This document shows, piece after piece, positions 47,220 through 55,499 of a stretch of 64,000 nucleotides of DNA. Each line of letters starts with the position of its first letter. Position 1 is the stretch's first letter. The DNA is from Parvibaculum sp. (GTDB lineage: Bacteria; Pseudomonadota; Alphaproteobacteria; Parvibaculales; Parvibaculaceae). The position numbers and the translations under genes are program-made. The stretch is taken from the NCBI GenBank assembly GCA_030645235.1, contig JAUSMV010000012.1, forward strand, positions 434,001-498,000, written 5' to 3'. Under the pieces are notes generated by a model that searched no databases, was not told the origin of the DNA, and saw nothing but the letters and a program-made list of their open reading frames with translations.

Positions 47220-47638
47220 TGGGCGGGGAGTTGCTGAATGATGCCGGCCAAATCAACCCAGACATTTTCGCGCGCGATGTCGCCATTGCCTGCAAATTCA
47301 ATAATATGCAGGAGGCGGAACGATAGCGGGCGGTTGCGACCCTCAATGCCGAAGGGGCGGCCCGGCGCGCGGCCGGACCAGAGGCTTTCATCGACGAGAA
47401 AGTCCGCGCCATAGAGGCGGCGTTGTGTTGTGACGTGACCATCGGCGAGGTCGGCAAAGAGCGCCTCGTAAAAGCCGCGCGCGCCTTCGCGTCCATGCGC
47501 GGGGCCTGAGGGCCAGCCGACAATGTCGTGCTCCACATCAGGCGTCAGCGTGGCGAGCACGCCCGCGACATTGTCATTGGCTTCATAGGCAAAATGTTCG
47601 TCGATTTTGGCGTCCATCTCGGCGCGGCTGAGGGGCAT
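47216..47638 (-). CDS. SnoaL/NTF2-like protein
   Basis: 140 residues with the cone-shaped NTF2-like pattern: EMDAKIDEHFAYEANDNVAG helix, VLATLTPDVEHDIVGWPSGP with a conserved His-Asp, and GREGARGFYEALFADLADGH. SnoaL-like proteins are polyketide cyclases, dehydratases or isomerases acting on small hydrophobic substrates, or non-catalytic. First gene of an operon with a TetR regulator, the usual context for a small catabolic or detoxifying enzyme. Substrate not predictable. Confidence 0.82.
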   Translation of the reverse strand: MPLSRAEMDAKIDEHFAYEANDNVAGVLATLTPDVEHDIVGWPSGPAHGREGARGFYEALFADLADGHVTTQRRLYGADFLVDESLWSGRAPGRPFGIEGRNRPLSFRLLHIIEFAGNGDIARENVWVDLAGIIQQLPAQ

Positions 47639-48093
47639 GGGGCGTTCCTTTCGCTTAGGTCTCCTGTGCGGCGGAAATCATATAATGAGATTTTTGTCTC
47701 ATTACAATAGTTTTGTTTTATTTGAGTTTTGCGGGGAGGGGACAAGTTTTGCTGTCCCCGTACCCGAAAGACACGGGGATTGTTTCTTTTGGGGTGCCGC
47801 GCCCCCAAAGCGGGGATAGGGCAGGGGGCGGCAGAGAAATACCCCCCTGGGTATTTCGCATTTTCGCTCTCCGTCTGTTGCTCGACGAAGTGACTAACGA
47901 TCTCTGCATGGAAACCTCGAATCTCTTGCAAGAAACACATGAAAACGACATGAAAATCGAGCCCGATTACCCGCGGATAAACGGCTTTATCCCCGCTTCT
48001 TAACAATTTGAACATTTCTGTTACGGGACCCTTAAATCCCCTCCGGCGACAATCGGGGTTAGGATTCGGGATCAGAAACGGAGCTTGAAACGG
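47639..48093. other. Gene-free region rich in hairpins upstream of the ParA-like operon
   Basis: 455 bases without a supportable gene. Hairpins seen: CCCCG..CGGGG (about 47757-47779), GAAATACCC-ccct-GGGTATTTC (47836-47857, perfect 9 bp) and GGATAAA-cggc-TTTATCC (47975-47992). The last two lie in the presumed promoter region of the ParA-like gene. No DnaA-box cluster or origin-like AT-rich repeat array is evident. Confidence 0.5.
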
Positions 48094-49230
48094 ATGCAGA
48101 TCGTCGTGTTGGCATCGCAAAAAGGCGGATCGGGCAAGACGACTTTGTCGGGTCATTTGGCCGTCGAAGCCGAGCGCAAAGGCTTCGGTCCCGTCGTGTT
48201 GATCGACACCGATCCGCAAGGTTCTCTGTCGGATTGGTGGAATGCGCGCGCCTCAGAAACGCCCGCGTTCGCGCGGGTGGCGATTGATGATCTTGCTGAG
48301 TGTCTCGCCCGTTTGGAAGAGATGGGTGTGAAGCTCGCCGTCATCGACACGCCGCCCGCGATCACTCATTCGATTGCGCGCGTTGTCGCCCATGCCGATC
48401 TCGTCGTCATTCCCGCGCGGCCTTCGCCTCATGATCTGCGTGCCGTCGGTGCGACGATTGACATTGTTGAGCATTTTCAAAAGCCGCTGATCTTCGTCAT
48501 CAATGCGGCCACCGCGCGCGCGAAGATCACAGGCGAGAGCGCGGTCGCACTCTCGCAGCACGGCACTGTTGCGCCGGTGACGCTGCATCACCGCGTTGAT
48601 TTTGCGGCCTCGATGGTTGACGGAAAAACCATTGGCGAGATCGACGGCAAATCGAAATCGGCGAAAGAAGTGTCGGATCTATGGGCCTATATTGCCGCTC
48701 GTCTCGCGCGTCTCGTCGGTGTTGATGCGCCCCGTGCCCGGACCAATCTTGATGTTCTGTCGCCGCTGAGTGGCGCAGAGAAGTTTGAAGCGCCGGTGAT
48801 GGTGGCCGCTGCACCTGTTGAGATTGAAGCCGAAGCGGAGCCCGAAGAAGACATTGAAATTGCGGCGTCCGCGGATATTGATTTTGAAGATGATGCGCCC
48901 GCCGAAGACGAGCCGATTGAAGATGTGATGAGCGCCATCCGCGATGGTGTGTCGGTGGCCTTCTCGTTTGATCCGTCTGAGGGCTTTCCTGTCGTGCCGC
49001 AGCGCTTGCACGCGGCTCACTCTATTGCACCGGCGCCTGTGCCCGCATGGTCGCCGCCACCGCCGCCGCCGCAACCGCTCTCGCCCAACGCGCCGCGTCC
49101 GCCGCTCTCTTCGTCTTCCTTGGCGTCTGAAGATCGCGCCGAGAAAGCACTGGTACATAAGCCTTTCAGCGTCTTCGGTCGTCGTCGCGCCGAGAGTGCG
49201 CCGCATGCACTTGCGGAGAAACACAGATGA
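48094..49230 (+). CDS. ParA-family ATPase with disordered C-terminal tail
   Basis: 378 residues from the ATG at 48094 (a TTG three codons earlier is possible). The deviant Walker A is ASQKGGSGKTTLSGHLA, Walker A' DTDPQGSLSDWW, Walker B VIDTPPAITHSIA. The ATPase part ends near residue 215; the remainder is acidic and then Pro/Ala/Ser-rich (APAPVPAWSPPPPPPQPLS), a likely disordered linker. ParA-like proteins position DNA, chemoreceptors or other cargo by ATP-driven gradients. No parB or parS is adjacent, so cargo rather than chromosome segregation is possible. Overlaps the next gene by ATGA. Confidence 0.88.
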   Translation: MQIVVLASQKGGSGKTTLSGHLAVEAERKGFGPVVLIDTDPQGSLSDWWNARASETPAFARVAIDDLAECLARLEEMGVKLAVIDTPPAITHSIARVVAHADLVVIPARPSPHDLRAVGATIDIVEHFQKPLIFVINAATARAKITGESAVALSQHGTVAPVTLHHRVDFAASMVDGKTIGEIDGKSKSAKEVSDLWAYIAARLARLVGVDAPRARTNLDVLSPLSGAEKFEAPVMVAAAPVEIEAEAEPEEDIEIAASADIDFEDDAPAEDEPIEDVMSAIRDGVSVAFSFDPSEGFPVVPQRLHAAHSIAPAPVPAWSPPPPPPQPLSPNAPRPPLSSSSLASEDRAEKALVHKPFSVFGRRRAESAPHALAEKHR

Positions 49231-49610
49231 GCCAGCCGAAATTTTCTGCAGTCACGAGTGATCTTTTGTCGCGCAAGGGCGAGGCGGTGCCGTCGGCGGC
49301 GCGTCAGTCGTTCGATGAACGCTGGCAGAAAGTGACGCCCGCGCCGCCGGTGCAGTTGGCGATGCCGACAGCACCCGCGCCGGTCGTTGCGTCAGCGCCG
49401 GTCGCTGAACCATCGGTGAAGATCGCGTTGCGTCTCACTGAAGCGCAGCATTTCCGGATGCGCGTTGCCGCCGCGCAATTGCAGGTGACGCGGCAGGCGC
49501 TCATGTCGGCGGCGCTCGATCATTATCTCAAGACCGTCTGCGCCGCCGGTGTGCCGCAATGCCGATGCTTATCGGGTGCTTCGAAAAGTGCCGACTGCAA
49601 AGGCTGCTGA
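49227..49610 (+). CDS. Small RHH-like partner of the ParA-like ATPase
   Basis: 127 residues. An N-terminal conserved stretch (SAARQSFDERWQKVTP) is joined by a Pro/Ala linker (PTAPAPVVASAPVAEP) to KIALRLTEAQHFRMRVAAAQ, LQVTRQALMSAALDHYL, which looks like a ribbon-helix-helix domain, and a Cys-rich tail (GVPQCRCLSG..CKGC). Translational coupling to the ATPase gene suggests a functional partner, possibly the DNA- or cargo-binding element. Family unrecognised. Confidence 0.65.
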   Translation: MSQPKFSAVTSDLLSRKGEAVPSAARQSFDERWQKVTPAPPVQLAMPTAPAPVVASAPVAEPSVKIALRLTEAQHFRMRVAAAQLQVTRQALMSAALDHYLKTVCAAGVPQCRCLSGASKSADCKGC

Positions 49611-49612
49611 GT

Positions 49613-50389
49613 TTACTCAATAGCAATTGTCAGCGAGACGTTGGCGGTCAGTTGTTGTGTGCCAGCGGCCATCGGCACTGAGGCGCTGTCGGCCATCGAC
49701 ATGGCTTTGGCCATATACATGGGCTGCTGATAGCCGCCGCCTTCTGTGATGTTCATCACCGCGCCGAGCGCGACGCCGGAGGCATTGGCATAGAGTTTTG
49801 CTTTGCGCAGCGCGTCGATGACGGCGGCTTCGCGCGCCTTGTCGAGCAGGGGTTCGGGCTTTTCGATTTCAAAGCGCACGCTGTCCACGCGGTTCGATCC
49901 GACCGTCACGAGCTTGTCGAGGACGGCGCCCAGCGTATCAAGTTTGCGGACTGTTACCGTCACCTGGTTCGTCACCTGATAGCCGCGAATGGTGGCGGGC
50001 TCCTGTGTGCCGTCGGGGCGCTGGGGTGGTTGTGTGTAGAGCGGGCTCACGGAGAATTGCGAGGTGCGGATGTCGTCTTTGGCGATTTTCATTTCCGTGA
50101 GAGCGGCGAAGATGGCGTTCATCGCTTTGGTGTTGGCCGCGAGCGCTTCGGCTGCCGTTTTGCCTTCGGAGATGACGCCGCCATCGAGATAGGCGATGTC
50201 GGGTCTTGCGCTGACATCGCCCGTGCCGGTGATGGTCATGGAGCGCTTGGGCGCGGTCGTCGCGTCTTCCGCATAGGCCGCCCGCGTCATGACAGGCGAA
50301 AGCATTGTTCCGAAAGCGAGACCAAAAGCGAGTGACAATGCAAGCGGTGATGCAACTGACCGGAATTTCTTTGAATATGTGGGGGACAT
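49613..50389 (-). CDS. Exported SIMPL-domain (DUF541) protein
   Basis: 258 residues. A signal peptide precedes the cleavage region TRAAYAED (~residue 40). The SIMPL domain reads SMTITGTGDVSARPDIAYLD at its start, with ALAANTKAMNAIFAALTEMK, IKDIRTSQFSVSP-type strands and TVGSNRVDSVRFEIEKPEP. The family (Oxidative stress/BP26-like) forms periplasmic channel-like oligomers of uncertain function. Convergent with the ParA operon, two bases between stops. Confidence 0.88.
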   Translation of the reverse strand: MSPTYSKKFRSVASPLALSLAFGLAFGTMLSPVMTRAAYAEDATTAPKRSMTITGTGDVSARPDIAYLDGGVISEGKTAAEALAANTKAMNAIFAALTEMKIAKDDIRTSQFSVSPLYTQPPQRPDGTQEPATIRGYQVTNQVTVTVRKLDTLGAVLDKLVTVGSNRVDSVRFEIEKPEPLLDKAREAAVIDALRKAKLYANASGVALGAVMNITEGGGYQQPMYMAKAMSMADSASVPMAAGTQQLTANVSLTIAIE

Positions 50390-50581
50390 GGTGTCCGTTC
50401 TCCTGTTGCCGTACCCGGGGCCTAACGTACCTTGAGTCCCAGCATCAAGCGCGAATTGGACGAAATTGCGGCCAGTTTTTCGAAGGCGTGCGATTTCGTG
50501 ATTTCGGGCTTTTGGCGGGCGATGAAAATCTGTTATAGGGCGTCTGTCCGGTGCGTTTTGGCGCGGCGGGCGATGCGTCGG

Positions 50582-50658
50582 GGGCCTGTAGCTCAGTTGG
50601 TTAGAGCGGACCGCTCATAACGGTTTGGTCGCAGGTTCGAGTCCTGCCGGGCCCACCA
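50582..50658 (+). tRNA. tRNA with CAU anticodon (Ile2 or elongator Met)
   Basis: 77 bases including encoded CCA. Acceptor GGGCCTG/CGGGCCC, D-arm GTAGCTCAGTTGGTTAGAGC, anticodon stem GACCG/CGGTT with loop CTCATAA (anticodon CAT), T-arm CGCAGGTTCGAGTCCTGCC (T-loop TTCGAGT). Acceptor and anticodon arms fit tRNA-Ile2 whose C34 is modified to lysidine by TilS, rather than elongator Met, but sequence alone does not settle it. No integrase lies beside it. Confidence 0.93.
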
Positions 50659-50704
50659 CGCGCTTCTTTCTGGAAGCTCATGTGTCTCTCCTCCTGAATG
50701 TGCC

Positions 50705-51346
50705 TTAAGCGACTTCTTCTCTTTCAACTTCCGCGCCGCGAATGCCTTCTTCCGTGCTGATGCCATCGAGGAGCATCAGGCATACATGTTCGGTCATGGC
50801 GTGGATGGATGTCTTGCCGGGCTTGTGCCATTCGACCGACCAGTTGAGTGCGCCGAGCAGCAGCAAGCGCACCATGCTGAGATTGACATCGTTGCGCAAC
50901 GCGCCGGCTTTCTGCGCCCTGCCGAGAATGCGCCGCCAGAGCGCGGAGAAGGCGTCGCGCTTGGGAATCTGACGCTGCCGGATTTCTTCTGGTATCTGGG
51001 CAAAGATGCTGATGCTGGCCGACGTATAGTCGCCATGCTTCAGAAGCGTGGTGAGATGGGCGTCCACGGCCGCGCGGATGCGTTCGCGCTGCGAAGCCCC
51101 GGCAGGCATGTTTTCCTGACTTTCCTCGACCGCTTCGTGAACCCGGTTGATGCCGATGTCGAGAACTTCCTCCAGCAACTCATCTTTCGAATTGAAATGA
51201 TAATAAAGGCTGCCTGCCTGCATGTCCGCAACTTTGGCGATCTCGTTCAGCGTCGTGGCGGCGTAACCCTTTTGACGGAAGGTTTTGGCGGCGGCGTCGA
51301 GAATACGCGTGCGACTGATGTCCGATTTGCTTTGCTCGGTTGCCAT
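50705..51346 (-). CDS. TetR-family regulator of the badHI-like operon
   Basis: 213 residues from the ATG at 51346. HTH: ILDAAAKTFRQKGYAATTLN and VADMQAGSLYYHFNSKDELL; the SLYYHFNSKDELL recognition helix is typical of TetR regulators of acyl-CoA and sterol catabolism (KstR2-like). Divergent from the SDR-badI-aliB genes across 237 bases that contain perfect inverted repeats (51465-51490), so it is the probable local repressor. Ligand likely an acyl-CoA intermediate, inferred from context. Confidence 0.9.
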   Translation of the reverse strand: MATEQSKSDISRTRILDAAAKTFRQKGYAATTLNEIAKVADMQAGSLYYHFNSKDELLEEVLDIGINRVHEAVEESQENMPAGASQRERIRAAVDAHLTTLLKHGDYTSASISIFAQIPEEIRQRQIPKRDAFSALWRRILGRAQKAGALRNDVNLSMVRLLLLGALNWSVEWHKPGKTSIHAMTEHVCLMLLDGISTEEGIRGAEVEREEVA

Positions 51347-51464
51347 AGAGGGCCTCATGAAAATTAATCACTGTGTAGACTTGCATGATGATCCGATGTC
51401 CGTCTCGAACCAGGCCGTTATTCTCGAACCGAATAGATATTAGAATGAAAATATGGGTTTGTCC

Positions 51465-51490
51465 AATTTTCTAATTATCATTAGAAAATT
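51465..51490. promoter_or_regulatory. Perfect 11-bp operator-like palindrome
   Basis: AATTTTCTAAT (51465-51475) and ATTAGAAAATT (51480-51490) are perfectly complementary around TATC. A related half-site, GTTAGAAAA, follows at 51520. Located between the divergent TetR and SDR genes, at a distance suited to controlling both. Confidence 0.7.
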
Positions 51491-51583
51491 ACTTGTACAC
51501 TTTCAGGAATTGAATTAGCGTTAGAAAAACAAGGTCGGCCCGTCTCGAGATGCCGGTCAATGAGGGAACGTGAAGGAGGAGAC

Positions 51584-52339
51584 ATGTTGGGACTCAGCGA
51601 CAGGCCTGTCGTCGTGACCGGCGCCGCCAGCGGCATCGGCAAGGCCATTGCGCTCAGACTCGGCGAGGAAGGCTGCAAGGTCGGCATCTTCGATCTGAAC
51701 GAGAAGGGCGGTGAGGACGTTGCGGCGGCCATTCGTGAGAAGGGCGGCCAGGCTTGGGCCTATAAGGTCGATATCACCGACTACGATCTTGTTGCGCGCT
51801 CCGTCGATGCTTTCGAAAAAGTCGCAGGTCCTGTTTTTGGTCTCGTGAACAACGCAGGCTGGGATGTCGCCATGCCCTTTGTCCAGACGGAACCAGATTT
51901 CTGGAGGAAGGTCATCGACATCAATCTCTACGGGCCGTTGAACCTCATACATATCATCGCGCGCCGTTTGGCCGAACGCGGCGCCGGACGCGTCGTGAGC
52001 ATTTCATCCGATGCAGGTCGCGTGGGTTCTTCGGGCGAGGCGGTCTATTCGGCCGCAAAGGGCGGCATCATCGCCTTCATGAAGACCATGGCGCGCGAAT
52101 TCGCAAAGCAGCGGATTACCTTCAACACGGTCTGTCCCGGACCGACGGACACGCCATTCCTCGCTTCTTTCGATACGGGCGGACGTCTCACTGAAGCGCT
52201 GACCAAAGCCATGCCGATGCGTCGGCTGGGACAGCCGGAAGATTATCCCGGCATGGTCGCCTTCTTCCTGAGCGACGACGCAAGTTTCATTACCGGCCAG
52301 ACGATCAGCGTCTCGGGCGGCCTTTCAATGCACGGCTAA
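51584..52339 (+). CDS. badH: BadH-like 2-hydroxycyclohexanecarboxyl-CoA dehydrogenase (SDR)
   Basis: 251 residues, ATG at 51584 with a strong GGAGG. Classical SDR: VVTGAASGIGKAIALRL (TGxxxGxG), NNAGWDVAMPF, catalytic Ser in VSISSDAGRVG, YSAAKGG (YxxxK). FabG-like proteins are hard to separate, but the next gene is unmistakably badI-like and the pair occurs together in the cyclohexanecarboxylate/benzoate pathway of Rhodopseudomonas. It would oxidise 2-hydroxycyclohexanecarboxyl-CoA to the 2-keto compound. Role inferred from neighbour. Confidence 0.8.
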   Translation: MLGLSDRPVVVTGAASGIGKAIALRLGEEGCKVGIFDLNEKGGEDVAAAIREKGGQAWAYKVDITDYDLVARSVDAFEKVAGPVFGLVNNAGWDVAMPFVQTEPDFWRKVIDINLYGPLNLIHIIARRLAERGAGRVVSISSDAGRVGSSGEAVYSAAKGGIIAFMKTMAREFAKQRITFNTVCPGPTDTPFLASFDTGGRLTEALTKAMPMRRLGQPEDYPGMVAFFLSDDASFITGQTISVSGGLSMHG

Positions 52340-52350
52340 GGATTATCGCA

Positions 52351-53142
52351 GTGGATTACAAAGACATTCTCTATAGTGAAAAGGACGGCGTCGCGACGAT
52401 CACCCTCAATCGTCCGGAGGTCTACAATGCCTTCCGTCCCCAGACCTGCCTCGAACTCATCGATGCCTTTCTGAAGGCGGGATGGAAGAGCGACATTGGT
52501 GTCATCGTGCTGACCGGCGCAGGCAATAAGGCCTTCTGCACCGGCGGCGACCAGTCCGATCATGAAGGTGGATACGGCGACGGCACGACGCGCGGCGCCA
52601 TAGGCATGCCGCTTGAGGAACTGCACACGGCCATTCGCGATGTGCCCAAACCCGTGATTGCAAAAGTGCGGGGTTATGCGATCGGTGGCGGCAATGTACT
52701 CGCGACATTGTGCGATATGACGATCGCCGCCGAGAACGCGATCTTTGGTCAGGTGGGCCCCAAGATGGGGTCGGTCGATCCGGGCTTTGGCACGGCTTAT
52801 CTTGCGCGCGTTGTGGGGGAAAAGAAGGCGCGCGAGATGTGGTACATGTGCCGGCGCTATCCCGCGCGTGAAGCCATGGCGATGGGCCTCGTCAACGCCG
52901 TCGTTGCCGATGACCAGCTTGATGCGGAAGTGGATGCCTGGTGCGCCGAACTGGTCGAGCGCAGCCCGACCGCGATTGCTATCGCCAAGCGCTCGTTCAA
53001 TGCCGACAGCGACAATATTCGCGGTATCGGTGGCCTCGGCCTTCAGGCATTGCGCCTCTTCTATGATACGGAGGAGTCCAAAGAGGGTGTGAGGGCGCTC
53101 AGTGAGAAGCGCAAGCCGGAATTCCGAAAGTATATGAAGTAG
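52351..53142 (+). CDS. badI: BadI-like 2-ketocyclohexanecarboxyl-CoA hydrolase
   Basis: 263 residues, GTG start at 52351 with AAGGA upstream. Crotonase fold with strong resemblance to BadI along its length: AFCTGGDQSDH (oxyanion hole), PMEELHTAIRDVPKPVIAK-type stretch, YAIGGGNVLAT, IFGQVGPKMGSVDPGFG, ARVVGEKKAREMWYMC and a C-terminal EGVRALSEKRKPEFRKYMK. BadI hydrates and cleaves the alicyclic ring to pimeloyl-CoA. Follows badH-like gene after 11 bases; precedes an acyl-CoA dehydrogenase after 10. Confidence 0.9.
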   Translation: MDYKDILYSEKDGVATITLNRPEVYNAFRPQTCLELIDAFLKAGWKSDIGVIVLTGAGNKAFCTGGDQSDHEGGYGDGTTRGAIGMPLEELHTAIRDVPKPVIAKVRGYAIGGGNVLATLCDMTIAAENAIFGQVGPKMGSVDPGFGTAYLARVVGEKKAREMWYMCRRYPAREAMAMGLVNAVVADDQLDAEVDAWCAELVERSPTAIAIAKRSFNADSDNIRGIGGLGLQALRLFYDTEESKEGVRALSEKRKPEFRKYMK

Positions 53143-53152
53143 GAGCGCGCTT

Positions 53153-54310
53153 GTGGACCACGCCTTCTCCTGTGAACAGGATGCTATTCGTGCGACAACC
53201 AGACGGTTTGTGCACGAAAGGGTCGCTCCTGACTACCGAACGCGTGAGGTCGATGGAAAGATCGATCGCGCGCTTATTCGGGAAATGGGTGAGCTTGGCC
53301 TGATCGGCGCGGACTTGCCTGAGGAACTCGGCGCGCCCGGCCTCGACAGTGTGACCGTCGGCGTCATCATGGAGGAGATGGGGCGAGGCGACATCAACGT
53401 CGCCTATGTTCAACTGCTCGGCTCCCTTATGGGATCGATTATTGCCTCTCATGCGAGACGCGAAGTGGCAGAAGATATCGTGCCGCGCATCTGCTCGGGC
53501 GAGATTGTCGTCGCTCTCGGACTGACCGAGCCGGGCGGCGGCTCGGACGCTGCGCATCTCAAGACGAAGGCGAGGCGGGATAGCGACGATTACATTCTGT
53601 CTGGCGAGAAGACTTCGATCTCAATGGCGGAACAGGCGGACTATGTTGTTGTTCTTGCGCGCACGGATGAGACCAAACCCGGCGCCGGTGGTGTGTCGGC
53701 CTTTCTGACACCGCTCGACAGCCGGGGCATTACCCGTTCGAGCTTTGACGATGTCGGTTCGAGGGCAGTGGGACGCGGTTCGATCTTCTTTGATGATGTA
53801 AGGGTTCCGGCGCGATGTCTGATCGGCGCGGAGGGCAAGGGCTTCGCTCAGGTGATGCAGGGTTTCGATTATTCCCGCGCGCTGATCGGCCTGCAATGTC
53901 TCGGATCGGCCGCGGCTTCGCTGGAGGAGACCTGGAAATACATCACCGAACGGACGGCCTTCGGCAATCCGCTCGCGAAATACCAGGGCGTGACGGAACC
54001 GCTTGCGGAAGCCGAGACCTTTCTCGAGGCCGCAAGACTGCTCTGCTACAAGACGCTCTGGCTTAGGGACCATGGACTGCCGCATACCGCGGAGGCGGCG
54101 ATGTGCAAATGGTGGGCGCCCAAGACCTCTTTCCAGACGATCCACCGCTGCCTGTTGACGCATGGCCACGGAGGCTACAGCACCGATCTTCCGCATCAGC
54201 AGCGAATGCGCGATGTCATGGGCCTTCAGATCGGTGATGGCACCGAACAGATTCAGAAGATGATCATTGCGCGCGAGAAGGTCGGCCGCGTGGCCGTGCC
54301 TTACGCATGA
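53153..54310 (+). CDS. aliB: Acyl-CoA dehydrogenase, AliB-like (cyclohexanecarboxyl-CoA dehydrogenase)
   Basis: 385 residues, GTG start at 53153 behind AGGAG. ACAD fold: ALGLTEPGGGSDAAHLKTKA (FAD-binding), GEKTSISMAEQADY, ITRSSFDDVGSRAVG, and the C-terminal HGHGGYSTDLPHQQRMRDVM segment where most ACADs carry the catalytic base region. Position after badHI suggests AliB, which makes cyclohex-1-ene-1-carboxyl-CoA. The AliA ligase and AliA/BadK hydratase genes are not in the window. Catalytic assignment is inferred from context. Confidence 0.82.
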   Translation: MDHAFSCEQDAIRATTRRFVHERVAPDYRTREVDGKIDRALIREMGELGLIGADLPEELGAPGLDSVTVGVIMEEMGRGDINVAYVQLLGSLMGSIIASHARREVAEDIVPRICSGEIVVALGLTEPGGGSDAAHLKTKARRDSDDYILSGEKTSISMAEQADYVVVLARTDETKPGAGGVSAFLTPLDSRGITRSSFDDVGSRAVGRGSIFFDDVRVPARCLIGAEGKGFAQVMQGFDYSRALIGLQCLGSAAASLEETWKYITERTAFGNPLAKYQGVTEPLAEAETFLEAARLLCYKTLWLRDHGLPHTAEAAMCKWWAPKTSFQTIHRCLLTHGHGGYSTDLPHQQRMRDVMGLQIGDGTEQIQKMIIAREKVGRVAVPYA

Positions 54311-54321
54311 GGGAGGGCGAC

Positions 54322-54720
54322 ATGTTTGGCGATAAAGCATCTCATGTTCTGCTCTCGGTCAGGGAGGGGGCGGTATCGTCGAACTCAACAGGCCGGACAA
54401 GTTCAACTGTCTGTCTTTCTCGGTCATGTCCGGATTGGTGCAGGCGATCACGTAATGTGAGGGCGGCGCCAATGTTCGCGTCGTTCTGATCCGCGCGTGC
54501 GGCAAGCACTTTTGCATGGGCGCCGATCTCGATGAGGTACTCGACGTTCGTCAGGATCGTGGGCGGCTCGAAGGGTTCATTTCGGGCGGTCATCGCGCAC
54601 TGCGTCGCTTCGAGACTTCCTCGCTGCCGGTCATCTGCGAGGTGACCGGGCTCTGCCTTGCTGGCGGCCTTGAACAGATGATGGTCTGCGACGTGGTGTT
54701 TGCGAGAGCCGGAAGCATTC
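54322..54720 (+). pseudogene. Broken enoyl-CoA hydratase/isomerase gene
   Basis: Translated pieces read SHVLLSVREG, then after a frameshift near 54368 GGIVELNRPDKFNCLSFSVM, then an in-frame TAA at 54454-54456, and onward RACGKHFCMGADLDEVL and VICEVTGLCLAGGLEQMMVC before the frame meets the end of the TetR gene at 54721. This is the N-terminal half of a crotonase (oxyanion region CMGADLDEV) truncated where the next gene begins. The missing function may be the pathway hydratase (BadK-like). Confidence 0.85.
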
Positions 54721-55326
54721 CTAGCGTGCCCGCCCCAGGCCCGCTATGCCCTCAAACAATAAATCCGTAGCCATTGCGGCGAGCTGATCGGCAGTCACAG
54801 GCCCGTCAGGGTGAAACCATGTATGGGTGAAGTTGATGGTGCCGAAGAAGAGCATCGTCGCAGGGCGCAGAAATTTGCGTTGACGTCGGAAGCGGGGCTG
54901 AAGTTCCAGAAAGAGTTTTTCGATCACTTCAACAAGCTGGCGCTGTTGCTTCACGATCTTTTTGCGGCGCTGTGCGGGAAGCCCTCTGAGTTCGTTCAGC
55001 AGCACTTTCTGGTGTGCCGCCGCGTCGGCATAGAGGCTCATGAAATCAGCGATGAGCCGGCGCAAATGGTCTTCGGCTGTTAAATTCAATTCACTGATTT
55101 TCTCGGCCGCTTCCGTCAGCTTGTCGAGATGCGTCCGCATCACGTCATACAGAATGTCATCTTTTGACGGGTAGTAGTGATAGAGAAGCGCCTTTGAGGT
55201 GCCGCAGGCTTTGGCGAGATCGGCGATGGACGCGCCCGCGAAACCGCGCTCGGCAAAGAGGCGGGCGGCTGCGTCCACGATGTCTTTCCGGCGCTCATCG
55301 TAATTTGCCGCCTGCGGCCGTGCCAT
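54721..55326 (-). CDS. TetR-family transcriptional regulator
   Basis: 201 residues. HTH: IVDAAARLFAERGFAGASIA, DLAKACGTSKALLYHYYPSKDDI; C-terminal domain with DFMSLYADAAAHQKVLLNELR, QRRKKIVKQQRQLVEVIEKL and TINFTHTWFHPDGPVTAD, a pattern seen in TetR regulators of acyl-CoA and phenylacetate catabolism. Convergent with the broken hydratase, divergent from the AraC gene. It is a candidate for the palindromes before the dioxygenase genes. Confidence 0.9.
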   Translation of the reverse strand: MARPQAANYDERRKDIVDAAARLFAERGFAGASIADLAKACGTSKALLYHYYPSKDDILYDVMRTHLDKLTEAAEKISELNLTAEDHLRRLIADFMSLYADAAAHQKVLLNELRGLPAQRRKKIVKQQRQLVEVIEKLFLELQPRFRRQRKFLRPATMLFFGTINFTHTWFHPDGPVTADQLAAMATDLLFEGIAGLGRAR

Positions 55327-55499
55327 GAAACCCCGGGTCCTTTGTGTTAACCGACTCAGCTTTGTCGGTCATCCTGTTGCTCTAAGTCATAGTCGCAATG
55401 GGTGGCTGAGGGCAATGACGATCACGTGTCGGCCCCTCGTGTTGCTCTTGACAGTTTGGCGGTTCTTGATTGCAGATGGGAGGTCCGGGGAGGGATGAG

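Noticed and set aside
47975-47992. TTTATCC hairpin as a replication origin element
   Set aside because: Single copy, no DnaA-box cluster or neighbouring origin genes.
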